NCBI GenBank assembly: GCA_947584955.1
Contig: CANPWS010000015.1
Location: forward strand, 1-14,176
Length of the DNA stretch: 14,176 nucleotides
Source of the DNA: an uncultured Bacilli bacterium
Lineage (GTDB): Bacteria > Bacillota_I > Bacilli_A > RF39 > UBA660
Reading direction: 5' to 3'
The notes beneath the pieces are model-generated. The model had not been told where the DNA came from and did no database searches. It saw nothing but the letters and a program-made list of their open reading frames with translations. The position numbers and the translations under genes are program-made. This document shows, one piece after another, positions 1 to 7,166 of this stretch (positions are counted from its first letter, which is position 1; each line of letters opens with the position of its first letter).

Positions 1-443
1 TGCATTATTATAATAATAGGAAGTAGTAAAAAGGATGGTCCTATTCCTATTCCACTTATAATAAGTGCAACTATTACTAATAATCCTGTTATTAAAAAGT
101 TTATCAAATTACTTGTAGCGGTAGAAATTGGAAGTATTTCTCTTGGAAAATATACTTTTTTAATTATTCCTCCATTAGCTACTACTGATGCAGCACTTTG
201 TAATACAGTCATATTAAAAAATGTCCAAGGAATTAATGCTACTATTAAAAATGCAGTATAATTATCTATATCATTTTTTAATATAAAAGGAAAAACTAAA
301 GCATAAATTAATAATTGAAATAATGGACTTAAAAAGCTCCAAAAGACTCCTAAAAATGATTTTTTATACTTTCCTCTAAATTCTTTTCTTATTGAAGTTT
401 TTAAAAATTCACGGTAATTAATTATTTCTTTTATTTTACTCAT
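1..443 (-). CDS. ABC-2 type polysaccharide/teichoic acid exporter permease (partial)
   Basis: This is the membrane subunit of an ABC exporter of the TagG/Wzm type, which moves an undecaprenyl-linked polysaccharide or teichoic acid across the membrane. The window edge removes its C-terminal part; 147 codons are visible. The start at 443 follows an AGGTGA ribosome site by 6 nt. The N-terminus (MSKIKEIINYREF) leads to a basic stretch ending in KYKKSFLG, then the family-typical VFWSFLSPLFQLLIYALVF helix at about residues 30-50. A second helix contains ALIPWTFFN. The cytoplasmic segment GGIIKKVYFPREILP is characteristic of ABC-2 permeases, and further hydrophobic segments run to the edge. It starts 9 nt after the stop of the ATPase gene, so both share a transcript. 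The exported polymer cannot be told from the sequence. Confidence in the family is high; confidence in the substrate is low. Confidence 0.9.
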   Translation of the reverse strand, partial: MSKIKEIINYREFLKTSIRKEFRGKYKKSFLGVFWSFLSPLFQLLIYALVFPFILKNDIDNYTAFLIVALIPWTFFNMTVLQSAASVVANGGIIKKVYFPREILPISTATSNLINFLITGLLVIVALIISGIGIGPSFLLLPIIIIM

Positions 444-452
444 ATACTTCAC

Positions 453-1187
453 CTACCCACAAACTTTGGTATATTCTTTTAATACATCCTTGGTCTTTCC
501 ATCTAATCTTATTTCACCATCATATAACCAAACTGCTCTATCGCATAAAAATTCTACAGCATCTTTAGAATGTGATACAAATACCATTGTTTTTCCTTCT
601 TGTTTTAACTCTTTCATTTTTTTCATACATTTTTCCTGAAATTTTTGATCTCCTACTGCTAATATTTCATCTATTAGTATTATATCGGCATCGACATTTA
701 TTGCAACTGAAAATGCAAGTCTCATATACATTCCTGATGAATATGTCCTAATTGGTGTATCTATATAATCTCCTAATTCAGAAAAAGATATTATATCATC
801 TAATCTTTCATCTATTTCTTTTTTAGTAAGTCCAAATATTGAAGCGTTAAAATAAATATTTTCTCTACCTGAAAAATCGGGATGAAAACCTGCACCAAGT
901 TCAAGTAATGATGATATTTTACCTCTTACTTTTATATTTCCCTTATTTGGATAAATTATTTTAGTTATTAATTTTAATAAAGTTGATTTACCAGATCCAT
1001 TAACTCCTATTAAAGCTACTGTCTCACCTTTTTTTATATTTAAATTTATATTTTTTAATACTTCATGTACTTCTTTATTACTTTTTCCAAATCTTATTAA
1101 TCTTTCTTTTAACGTATTTGCTTTATCTGCATAGATAATAAAATTTTTAGACATATTTTTTATTTCAATTGCTGTATCACTTTTCAT
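453..1187 (-). CDS. Polysaccharide/teichoic acid ABC exporter ATP-binding protein (TagH/Wzt-like)
   Basis: This 244-residue cytoplasmic ATPase powers the exporter whose permease follows it. Visible motifs are Walker A GVNGSGKST (61-69), the LLELGAGFHPDFSGREN segment (about 95-110) typical of Wzt/TagH ATPases, the signature TYSSGMYMRLAF (148-159), Walker B IILIDE (169-174) and the switch histidine in FVSHS (H206). An in-frame ATG lies 12 nt further upstream at 1199, but that ATG runs straight into the GGAGG ribosome site. The second ATG at 1187 sits 6 nt after GGAGG and is the better start. The protein ends soon after the nucleotide-binding domain, so it lacks the C-terminal carbohydrate-binding extension of long Wzt/TagH proteins. 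The ATPase gene precedes the permease gene here; B. subtilis tagGH has the opposite order. A strong promoter lies just upstream. Confidence 0.92.
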   Translation of the reverse strand: MKSDTAIEIKNMSKNFIIYADKANTLKERLIRFGKSNKEVHEVLKNINLNIKKGETVALIGVNGSGKSTLLKLITKIIYPNKGNIKVRGKISSLLELGAGFHPDFSGRENIYFNASIFGLTKKEIDERLDDIISFSELGDYIDTPIRTYSSGMYMRLAFSVAINVDADIILIDEILAVGDQKFQEKCMKKMKELKQEGKTMVFVSHSKDAVEFLCDRAVWLYDGEIRLDGKTKDVLKEYTKVCG

Positions 1188-1241
1188 TTTTACCTCCATA
1201 AGCTTTATTATATAATCGTTTTCTTCCTAAAACTTATATTA

Positions 1242-1271
1242 ATTATAACATTTCGTAAATATATTAGTCAA
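1242..1271 (-). promoter_or_regulatory. Sigma-A promoter of the ABC exporter genes
   Basis: Read on the minus strand, a TTGACT -35 box (1266-1271) and a TATAAT -10 box (1242-1247) are 18 bp apart. A TG dinucleotide one base before the -10 makes it an extended -10 promoter. Transcription should begin near 1235, giving a leader of about 48 nt before the ATPase start. The ddl terminator lies between this promoter and ddl, so the exporter is an independent unit. Confidence 0.75.
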
Positions 1272-1327
1272 CTAAATTGATAAGTCTATTTTATTTATAA
1301 CTTTATATAATATTTTTAATTATACAT

Positions 1328-1362
1328 AAAAAAAATACCGTACTAATACAGTATAGTATTTT
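1328..1362 (-). terminator. Rho-independent terminator of ddl
   Basis: An imperfect 13-bp stem (1350-1362 with 1332-1344, loop 1345-1349) is followed on the minus strand by a run of eight T at 1328-1335. One C/A position in the stem is mismatched. It lies 60 bases past the ddl stop and closes that transcript. The rest of 1200-1421 holds the exporter promoter; I see nothing else in it. Confidence 0.7.
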
Positions 1363-1421
1363 ATTAGTTACAACAAAATGATTAAGTTTTTTAGATAAAA
1401 TATGCTATTGTTAGTAATAAA

Positions 1422-2402
1422 TTAACTATTATCGATTAATAATGAAATTAAATTTTTATAACTTATTCCATCATAATTAAATAATTTAGGATACATACTA
1501 ACTAAAGTAAAACCAGGCATTGTATTTATTTCCATTAAATATACATTATCATTTTCTAAATCGTATAAAAAATCAATTCTAGATAATCCTTTTATATTTA
1601 AAATCATACATATTTTTTTTACATATTCTTTAATTTTATTAGATATTTCAAAAGGAATATTACTAGGAATTATAAGTTTTGATTCATTTACATATTTAGC
1701 ATCATAATCATAAAATTTACTATTATAAGTTATTTCTCCAATTGTAGAAATAATTAAATTATTATCTGTACTAATTACAGCACATTCTAATTCTCTAGCT
1801 TTAATAAATTTTTCTACTATTACTTTATCAGAATATAAAAAAGCATTATCGATATTTTTTATTAATTCTTTTTCATTATATGCAATATTAATTCCTATCG
1901 AAGATCCATTAGATGCTGGTTTAACTATTACTGGGTAATCAAAATCTAATTTTAAATTATCTTTAGTTTTATTATGAAAAACTTTATAATCTATAGTAGG
2001 AATACCATAACTAGAAGTTATTATTTTAGTAAATTCTTTATCATAACAAACACTACTTGTTAAAGTATTAGAGCCTACATATTTTATTTTAAATAAATCA
2101 AAAAATCCTTGTAATTTGCCATCTTCTTCCATACTTCCATGAATAATAGGAAAGATAATATCTACATTATTTAAAAAAGAAATTATATTTTCTATTTTTT
2201 CTTTTTTATATTCTTCCCATGATTCTAAATATTTATATTCATCTTTGTATAAATACCAAGTATTACCATCTTTAGATATAGCTACTGGTATAACATCATA
2301 TTTTACTTTATCAATGTTTTCTAGAATATTTTTAGCAGATTTACATGATATTAGATGTTCACAAGATGAGCCTCCAAATAAAACTACAACTTTTTTTTGC
2401 AT
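1422..2402 (-). CDS. ddl: D-alanine--D-alanine ligase
   Basis: This cytoplasmic ATP-grasp enzyme joins two D-alanines with ATP to give the dipeptide used by MurF for the peptidoglycan stem. It has 326 residues, normal for the family. Visible motifs are FGGSSCEHLIS (9-19) with E15, HGSMEEDGKLQG (88-99), VKPASNGSSIGI (160-171) with S168, the omega-loop FYDYDAKY (230-237) ending in Y237, and RIDF...EINTMPGF with D277, E291 and N293. The E-S-Y set (E15, S168, Y237) is the one linked to D-Ala-D-Ala products; vancomycin-resistant D-Ala-D-Lac ligases usually carry Phe at the Tyr position. A D-Ala-D-Ser (VanG-type) role is less likely because no other van gene is nearby. The usual EHEVS is EHLIS here. 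The start is supported by AGGTGAT placed 5 nt upstream. The gene stands alone between two terminators. Confidence 0.93.
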   Translation of the reverse strand: MQKKVVVLFGGSSCEHLISCKSAKNILENIDKVKYDVIPVAISKDGNTWYLYKDEYKYLESWEEYKKEKIENIISFLNNVDIIFPIIHGSMEEDGKLQGFFDLFKIKYVGSNTLTSSVCYDKEFTKIITSSYGIPTIDYKVFHNKTKDNLKLDFDYPVIVKPASNGSSIGINIAYNEKELIKNIDNAFLYSDKVIVEKFIKARELECAVISTDNNLIISTIGEITYNSKFYDYDAKYVNESKLIIPSNIPFEISNKIKEYVKKICMILNIKGLSRIDFLYDLENDNVYLMEINTMPGFTLVSMYPKLFNYDGISYKNLISLLIDNS

Positions 2403-2441
2403 ATAATCACCTATTTAAATATATGTAATTTTTCTTTTTTT

Positions 2442-2447
2442 ATTATA
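2442..2447 (-). promoter_or_regulatory. Possible -10 box for ddl
   Basis: A TATAAT hexamer on the minus strand lies immediately after the U-tract of the tig terminator and about 40 nt before the ddl start. No convincing -35 box is found 16-18 bp upstream, where the tig terminator hairpin lies. This is therefore a weak call, made mainly because ddl needs its own promoter behind that terminator. Confidence 0.35.
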
Positions 2448-2476
2448 AAAAGAAAAAGGAACTATTTAATAGTCCT
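2447..2476 (-). terminator. Rho-independent terminator of greA-tig
   Basis: On the minus strand, arms AGGACTAT (2469-2476) and ATAGTTCCT (2457-2465) pair around a three-base loop, with one bulged base. A TTTTTCTTTTT tract (2447-2457) follows. The hairpin lies about 35 bases past the tig stop. Confidence 0.75.
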
Positions 2477-2509
2477 ATTTCTTAAGTGTTTTATATGAAT
2501 TAGATTTTT

Positions 2510-3748
2510 TTATTTTTTCATAACTTCAATGGCTTTTCTCATATTAAGTTCATATTTTAAAACATCAAGTCCACCTATTTCTTTTAAAAACTCTTCTTTT
2601 GTCATATTATACTTTTTAGCCATTTCTTCAGCGTCTTTTAATACTTGCTCATCAGTTATATTTATTTTTTCTTCTTTTATTATTTCTTCAAGCAAGTAAC
2701 GATATTTTACTCTATTAATAGCTTCTGGTCTCATACTTTCTAAAATTTTATCTTTAGTAGTATTAGCATATTTTAAATAGATATCTTCATTCAAGCCTTG
2801 CATAGCAAGTCTATCAAGCATATTTTCATACATTCTAGAAAGTTCATCTTCGACTATTTCATCATCTATTGTAACTTCCATATTTTTAGCAGCTTCTTCT
2901 AATAAATTATCTACATATTTATTATCTGCGTCCATTTCTTTTTTAGCTTTTATTTCATCAGAGATCATATTTTCTAAATCTTCTTTAGTTTTGATACCTT
3001 CCATATCTAAATCTTCAAAAAATTCTTTATTTAAAGTTGGTACTGTTCTTGTTTTTATATCATTTACTTTTACTTTAAATACTACTTTTTGTCCTTTTAA
3101 TTCTTCACTCTGATAATCTTCTGGAAATGTAAGTTCAAGATCTTTTGTACTACCTTTTTCAAGTCCAATAAGACCTTCTTCAAATCCTGGAATAAAAGTA
3201 TTACTACCTATTTCTAATTGATAGTTTTCAGCTTTTCCACCATCGAAAGCTACTCCATCATCTTTAAATCCTTCAAAATCAATTATTGCTATATCGCCTT
3301 GTTCTATTTTTCCATCTTTTTCTGCTATTTCAGCATAATGCTCTAATAAATGTTCTATTTCATGTTCTATTTCTTTTTTAGTTACTTTTACTGTATCCTT
3401 TTTAACATTTAAATCTTTATATTTTCCAAGTTTAACTGGTGATTTAACAATAAAAGTAAATTTTACTTCTAATTCTTCATCTGATACTTTAACAATATCA
3501 ATTTTTGGTTCTAATACAGGTATAATATTTTCTTTTTCTATAATTTCATGATATCTTTCATGAATTAATTCATCCGCAGCATCTAAATAGATATCATTTT
3601 TTCCATATTTCTTTTCAAAAATATTTCTTGGTGCTTTTCCTGGTCTAAAGCCATCTATTTTAGCAGTTTTATTTAGCTTATTAAATGCTTTAGTTTGAGC
3701 GTTTTCCCATTTTTCTCCTTCGACTTTAAATTCAATTACTTTCTTCAT
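2510..3748 (-). CDS. tig: Trigger factor (ribosome-associated chaperone, peptidyl-prolyl isomerase)
   Basis: Trigger factor docks beside the ribosomal exit tunnel and shields nascent chains; its FKBP-like domain isomerises proline bonds. The 412-residue protein shows the ribosome-docking signature GFRPGKAP (33-40). The FKBP-type domain at about 150-232 includes GDIAIIDFEGF, PGFEEGLIGLEKG and LTFPEDY. A helical C-terminal chaperone domain of about 170 residues follows. The N-terminus is some ten residues shorter than in E. coli or B. subtilis, but the start is well supported by GGAGG 6 nt upstream. That ribosome site overlaps the end of greA (TAGGAGG), with only 9 nt between the greA stop and the tig start. 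The two genes are therefore in one operon and probably translationally coupled. A terminator follows. Confidence 0.96.
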   Translation of the reverse strand: MKKVIEFKVEGEKWENAQTKAFNKLNKTAKIDGFRPGKAPRNIFEKKYGKNDIYLDAADELIHERYHEIIEKENIIPVLEPKIDIVKVSDEELEVKFTFIVKSPVKLGKYKDLNVKKDTVKVTKKEIEHEIEHLLEHYAEIAEKDGKIEQGDIAIIDFEGFKDDGVAFDGGKAENYQLEIGSNTFIPGFEEGLIGLEKGSTKDLELTFPEDYQSEELKGQKVVFKVKVNDIKTRTVPTLNKEFFEDLDMEGIKTKEDLENMISDEIKAKKEMDADNKYVDNLLEEAAKNMEVTIDDEIVEDELSRMYENMLDRLAMQGLNEDIYLKYANTTKDKILESMRPEAINRVKYRYLLEEIIKEEKINITDEQVLKDAEEMAKKYNMTKEEFLKEIGGLDVLKYELNMRKAIEVMKK

Positions 3749-3757
3749 TTTTTCCTC

Positions 3758-4212
3758 CTACAATATATCAAGTATTTCTACATTATATTTTCCATTTGGA
3801 CTTTCTACAGCACAAATATCTCCTTTTTTTCTATTCATTATTGCTTTAGCAAGTGGACTTTCATTAGATATTTTATTATTTGATGGATCTGCTTCTTTTG
3901 ATCCAACTATACGATATTCATCTATTTCAGCATCATCAATATAATTAATTTTTACAGTATTACCAAGGCTAACAACATCTGTACTTCCTTTTTCTATTCT
4001 AATAATTTTTCTAATTCTAATATTCTTCCTTCAATTTGTGCTTGTTCATCTCTTGCTGCATCATAGTCAGCATTTTCAGATAAATCACCAAGAGCTCTTG
4101 CATCTTTTAAAGCTTTTATTACTTCTGGTCTTCTTACATCTTTTAAATTTGCAAGCTCTTCTTCTATTTCTAATAAACCCTCTTCAGTCAAATATACTTT
4201 GTCTTCGTTCAT
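3758..4212 (-). pseudogene. greA: Transcription elongation factor GreA, frameshifted
   Basis: GreA enters the RNA polymerase secondary channel and stimulates cleavage of backtracked RNA. The first frame (4212 to stop 3994, 72 residues) encodes most of the N-terminal coiled coil, including the tip [17 protein letters not shown] with its conserved acidic residues. A different frame (4006 to stop 3758, 82 residues) encodes the FKBP-like C-terminal domain, from [16 protein letters not shown] through GSKEADPSNNKISNESPLAKAI to the end. The reading frame breaks at about 3997-4010. Both halves match the family well, so the lesion is recent, a sequencing or assembly error, or less likely a recoding site. 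The start at 4212 is chosen over an in-frame ATG at 4230 because AGAGGTG lies 6 nt before it and the promoter predicts an RNA start near 4230. The gene heads the greA-tig operon. Confidence 0.88.
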
Positions 4213-4236
4213 TTTTTTCACCTCTAACATTTCAAA

Positions 4237-4265
4237 ATTTTACTATCTTTTTTATTCTTTGTCAA
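4237..4265 (-). promoter_or_regulatory. Strong sigma-A promoter of greA-tig
   Basis: A perfect -35 box TTGACA (4260-4265) and a -10 box TAAAAT (4237-4242) lie 17 bp apart on the minus strand. The predicted RNA start near 4230 leaves a short leader of about 18 nt and supports the downstream greA start at 4212. Confidence 0.8.
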
Positions 4266-4266
4266 G

Positions 4267-4294
4267 AAAAAAAGTATATATTTTAAATTAAAAT
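4267..4294 (-). terminator. Weak possible terminator of the trhP2 operon
   Basis: A six-bp all-AT hairpin (4289-4294 with 4280-4285) overlaps the stop codon of the upstream gene. A run of seven T (4267-4273) follows just before the greA -35 box. The stem has no GC pairs, so read-through into greA-tig is likely. Confidence 0.3.
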
Positions 4295-5484
4295 TTTACT
4301 CGTAATATATCATATGCAAAAACTTCTTTATTTATCTTAATTTTTAATATTTGTTCTGGATGATTAGCTACTTCAATTATATTACCATCTTCATCATATA
4401 TTTCATTAATTACAAAAGAAAATTCTTCAATATTTGGTCCAAAAGCTACTACTTCATCACCCTTTTTAAAATAATTTCTTTGAGTTATAGTAGCAAGTTT
4501 AGTCTTTTTATCATAATCTTGTACTATAGCTAAAAAATCTTGATTTGATACTTCACATCTACCTAAAAAGTATTGAGCTTCTTTTCCTATTGTACCATCA
4601 AAAAATTGACAAATACTATCTCTATTTGCTACTCTATCTAATATTTTTTTATATTCTTTTATTTTTAAGCTAGATAAAGTATTATTATAGTAATCATCTA
4701 TAGCTTTTCTATAAGTATTTATAACTACTGCAATATAATAGTTACTACGCATTCTTCCTTCTACTTTTAAAGATGTTACTCCAAGATCAATAAGTTCACT
4801 AATTTTTTCTATCATTGATAAGTCTTTACAAGACATTGTAAATTTAGTATCTGAATCTATTTTATTATTCTCGTTATATAAATCAAAATCCCATCTACAT
4901 ATCTGTGCACAGCCTCCACGGTTAGCATCACGATTAGTAAAATAATTAGATAAAATACATCTACCAGAATAAGATGAACACATAGCACCATGAATAAATA
5001 CTTCAGTTTGAATTTTACAATCATTAATTATTTCTTTTATTTCTTCTTTGCTCATCTCTCTAGCTAGTACTATTCTTTCTGCACCAAGACTTTTAAAAAA
5101 ATTAGCAACTTCTTTATTAGCTACAGAAAACTGTGTTGATATATGAATATTTAATTTAATTTTATTTTCATTAATTATATTAATTATACTAGGATCAGAT
5201 ATTATTATAGCATCTACTTTAGCTTCTTCCAAGGATTTTAAATATGCTACTAAATCTTCAAAATCTTCATTTTGAAAAACAATATTTACTGTAACATAGA
5301 TTTTTTTATCCATATTATGAGCAAAAACACAAGCTTTTTTTATTTCTTCTATGCTAAAATTATCTGCATTTGCTCTTAAACTATAATTATTTCCTCCAAT
5401 ATAGCAAGCATCTGCACCATATAAAAAAGCAATTTTTAATTTTTCTAAATTACCTGCGGGAGATAATAATTCTATTTTTCTCAT
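4288..5484 (-). CDS. trhP2: U32-family tRNA 5-hydroxyuridine synthesis protein (TrhP2/YrrO-like)
   Basis: U32 proteins of the TrhP group (formerly called collagenase-like peptidases) take part in prephenate-dependent formation of 5-hydroxyuridine at wobble position 34 of tRNAs. The 398-residue protein opens with ELLSPAGNLEKLKIAFLYGADACYIGG. It carries the exact U32 signature EVFIHGAMCSSYSGRCILS (161-179). Cysteines 169, 176, 192 and 219 (C196 is also present) are the likely [4Fe-4S] ligands. A smaller C-terminal domain follows, with FKKGDEVVAFGP. Length and motifs fit B. subtilis YrrO (TrhP2). The start ATG shares one base with the stop of the preceding gene and has only a distant AAGGA site, which suggests translational coupling. 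Together with TrmR and the TrhP1-like protein upstream, it would supply the hydroxylated substrate for methylation. Confidence 0.88.
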   Translation of the reverse strand: MRKIELLSPAGNLEKLKIAFLYGADACYIGGNNYSLRANADNFSIEEIKKACVFAHNMDKKIYVTVNIVFQNEDFEDLVAYLKSLEEAKVDAIIISDPSIINIINENKIKLNIHISTQFSVANKEVANFFKSLGAERIVLAREMSKEEIKEIINDCKIQTEVFIHGAMCSSYSGRCILSNYFTNRDANRGGCAQICRWDFDLYNENNKIDSDTKFTMSCKDLSMIEKISELIDLGVTSLKVEGRMRSNYYIAVVINTYRKAIDDYYNNTLSSLKIKEYKKILDRVANRDSICQFFDGTIGKEAQYFLGRCEVSNQDFLAIVQDYDKKTKLATITQRNYFKKGDEVVAFGPNIEEFSFVINEIYDEDGNIIEVANHPEQILKIKINKEVFAYDILRVKF

Positions 5485-6365
5485 TATTTTAATTTTTTAA
5501 TCCTTATTTTATTATTATATGTTTTTGATAATTCCTGTAAATATTCAAAGTTATCACTTTTTACTATTTTTTCAAAATCTTGACTTATCTTTCCAATAAT
5601 TAAGTTATTATTCTTGTTTAACGAATAATTATTACTTAAACTATTTAATAGCATAATTAATATATCATAAACTATTTCATAATTTTCTTTTTCTAGGTTA
5701 TATATTTCTTTTTCTAAATCTAATAATTTATTGTTTTTTTGCTTTAATGTATTTCCATATACTAAATTATTATAAAATCTTGATTTTATAAACTTTTCTT
5801 TTTGTTTATCTATTAATATTAAATAATTATCATGATACTTATCTAATTTTTCGTTTAACTTATCAATATCAAGATCATTATTTATTTTTTTTAGATTAAT
5901 ATAATTATTTTCAAAATAACTAGCTACAAATATTTTTTCATCCATCATGAATAAAGATTCTGCTACTAAAGCTTCTACTTTATATGTTAATTTTTTATTA
6001 CTTATCATATGACAAAATAAATCTGTTGCTCCATTATTTAATCCATATCCTTTTCCATTTTCATCTATTAATCCACTATTTTTTTTACATCTATCATTAC
6101 TAGCTAAATATAGTAATAAAAAGATATCTGCTTTATTATTTAATGAGCTTATTACATTTTTATCTACATCATAGATATTTTCATGTTTATTTATTATATC
6201 TAATGTTTTTACATTTTTTATATAATTTTTATTTAGTTCAGGACTAAATTTTTTAATAAATTCATTTACTTTATAAAAAGGATTTTCACTTAAAAAATAT
6301 CTTTTATTATTTAAGATATCGAATTCATTTTTTAATTCATTAAATTCTTCTAATTTACTTTTCAT
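5484..6365 (-). CDS. Unknown protein in the tRNA wobble-uridine modification operon
   Basis: I do not recognise this 293-residue protein. It has no signal peptide and no convincing membrane helix, so it is probably cytoplasmic. It is rich in Asn, Lys, Leu and Ile and is largely helical by pattern, with likely coiled coils at about 1-20, 160-195 and 205-232. The one striking stretch is GLIDENGKGYGLNNGATDLFCHM (98-120), followed by TYKVEALVAESL. This loosely recalls the LNEGxTE...Y..E segment of some zinc-peptidase-like Firmicutes proteins, but there is no HExxH motif and the usual Glu is Asn (N111), so catalysis is not supported. The start follows directly after the stop of the TrhP1-like gene (TAGATG), with AAGGTG 6 nt upstream. 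The stop overlaps the trhP2 start by one base. This tight packing suggests a role linked to the U32 proteins, but that is inference. Confidence 0.75.
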   Translation of the reverse strand: MKSKLEEFNELKNEFDILNNKRYFLSENPFYKVNEFIKKFSPELNKNYIKNVKTLDIINKHENIYDVDKNVISSLNNKADIFLLLYLASNDRCKKNSGLIDENGKGYGLNNGATDLFCHMISNKKLTYKVEALVAESLFMMDEKIFVASYFENNYINLKKINNDLDIDKLNEKLDKYHDNYLILIDKQKEKFIKSRFYNNLVYGNTLKQKNNKLLDLEKEIYNLEKENYEIVYDILIMLLNSLSNNYSLNKNNNLIIGKISQDFEKIVKSDNFEYLQELSKTYNNKIRIKKLK

Positions 6366-7166
6366 CTACTTCACCTTAAATATTGTCTTAGTATTATAAA
6401 ATCCAAGATAATAATCCTTTCCGTCTGTAATCTTATTTATAAAATTATTGATTATATTATAATTATTATCATTATTAAAATCAAGTACTAAATAATCTAT
6501 AAATTCTATATTATTTATTTCATTAATTAGATTTATTTTATTATTATATATTATTGTTCCATTATCTTCTTCATTTATATATAATCTATCTTCTTTATTT
6601 TGAATATAATAATTTCCTTTATTTTTTTCTTTTTCAATATAATCAAAATAATTTGATAATAATTTTCTTTTAGATATAAATAATGGTATACTTCCATATA
6701 CCGTATAAAATATTTTCATATTAGTATTATCTTTTATTTCTTTTATTTCTTCAATTGTTATATCCGAAGTAATATAACTATAGTTTATTCCAAGATTTTG
6801 ATAGAATTTATTTGAATTTATACTTCTATTTAGATGTTCTTGATATATTACTAATTTTTTGTTTATGTTTAATTTTTTAGCTAATTGATAAACTGCTAAA
6901 TCATAAAACATTATTTTATCTATATCACTTTTTTCTATTTTTATCAAAACTTCTTCTAATTTTTCTAAATCACTACTATGCATAATTTTATTTATAAGAG
7001 CTATTTTTTCTTTATCTGTTTTTATTTTAATTGCTTCATCTACAGAAATAAAAAAAGAAGATGCTACACTTAACTTTTCTATTGGTAATATTATTCCGTC
7101 AATATTTAATTTCAATAAATAAGGTATATCTTCATATTTATTTGGTTTTATAATTATTTTACTCAA
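6366..7166 (-). CDS. trhP1: Divergent U32-family protein (TrhP1/YrrN-like)
   Basis: This 266-residue protein is a likely U32-family partner in 5-hydroxyuridine formation. Evidence is moderate: FYDLAVYQLAKKL (87-99), then LVIYQEHLNRSINSNKFYQNLG (105-126), TIEEIKEI (137-144), and a segment with YGSIPLFISKRKLLSNYF (157-174). This order matches the small U32 proteins of the YrrN group, as does its place between trmR and trhP2. It contains no cysteine at all, so it cannot hold the iron-sulfur cluster seen in TrhP2 and may act as a non-catalytic partner. The start is a TTG at 7166 inside the last codons of trmR, giving an 8-nt overlap, with AGAGG close upstream. The first in-frame ATG would be at residue 62, too far in. 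Many residues are replaced by Asn, Ile or Lys, consistent with AT drift. Confidence 0.7.
   Translation of the reverse strand: MSKIIIKPNKYEDIPYLLKLNIDGIILPIEKLSVASSFFISVDEAIKIKTDKEKIALINKIMHSSDLEKLEEVLIKIEKSDIDKIMFYDLAVYQLAKKLNINKKLVIYQEHLNRSINSNKFYQNLGINYSYITSDITIEEIKEIKDNTNMKIFYTVYGSIPLFISKRKLLSNYFDYIEKEKNKGNYYIQNKEDRLYINEEDNGTIIYNNKINLINEINNIEFIDYLVLDFNNDNNYNIINNFINKITDGKDYYLGFYNTKTIFKVK

Noticed and set aside
1422..2402. Vancomycin-resistance ligase (VanA- or VanG-type)
   Set aside because: The Glu-Ser-Tyr specificity set (E15, S168, Y237) matches ordinary D-Ala-D-Ala ligases, and no vanH, vanX, vanT or vanY gene is nearby.
2429..2457. Long inverted repeat of T- and A-tracts next to the tig terminator, considered as an antiterminator or bidirectional terminator
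   Set aside because: Both flanking genes lie on the same strand, and pairing of a T-tract with a nearby A-tract is expected from the base composition. There is no leader peptide or other sign of attenuation.
3994..4013. Programmed ribosomal frameshifting in greA at the run of five A
   Set aside because: A -1 slip there would join the frames but leave the linker several residues shorter than in GreA proteins, and the run is not a good slippery heptamer in the zero frame. The repeat-collapse explanation restores normal length, so recoding is less likely, though not excluded.
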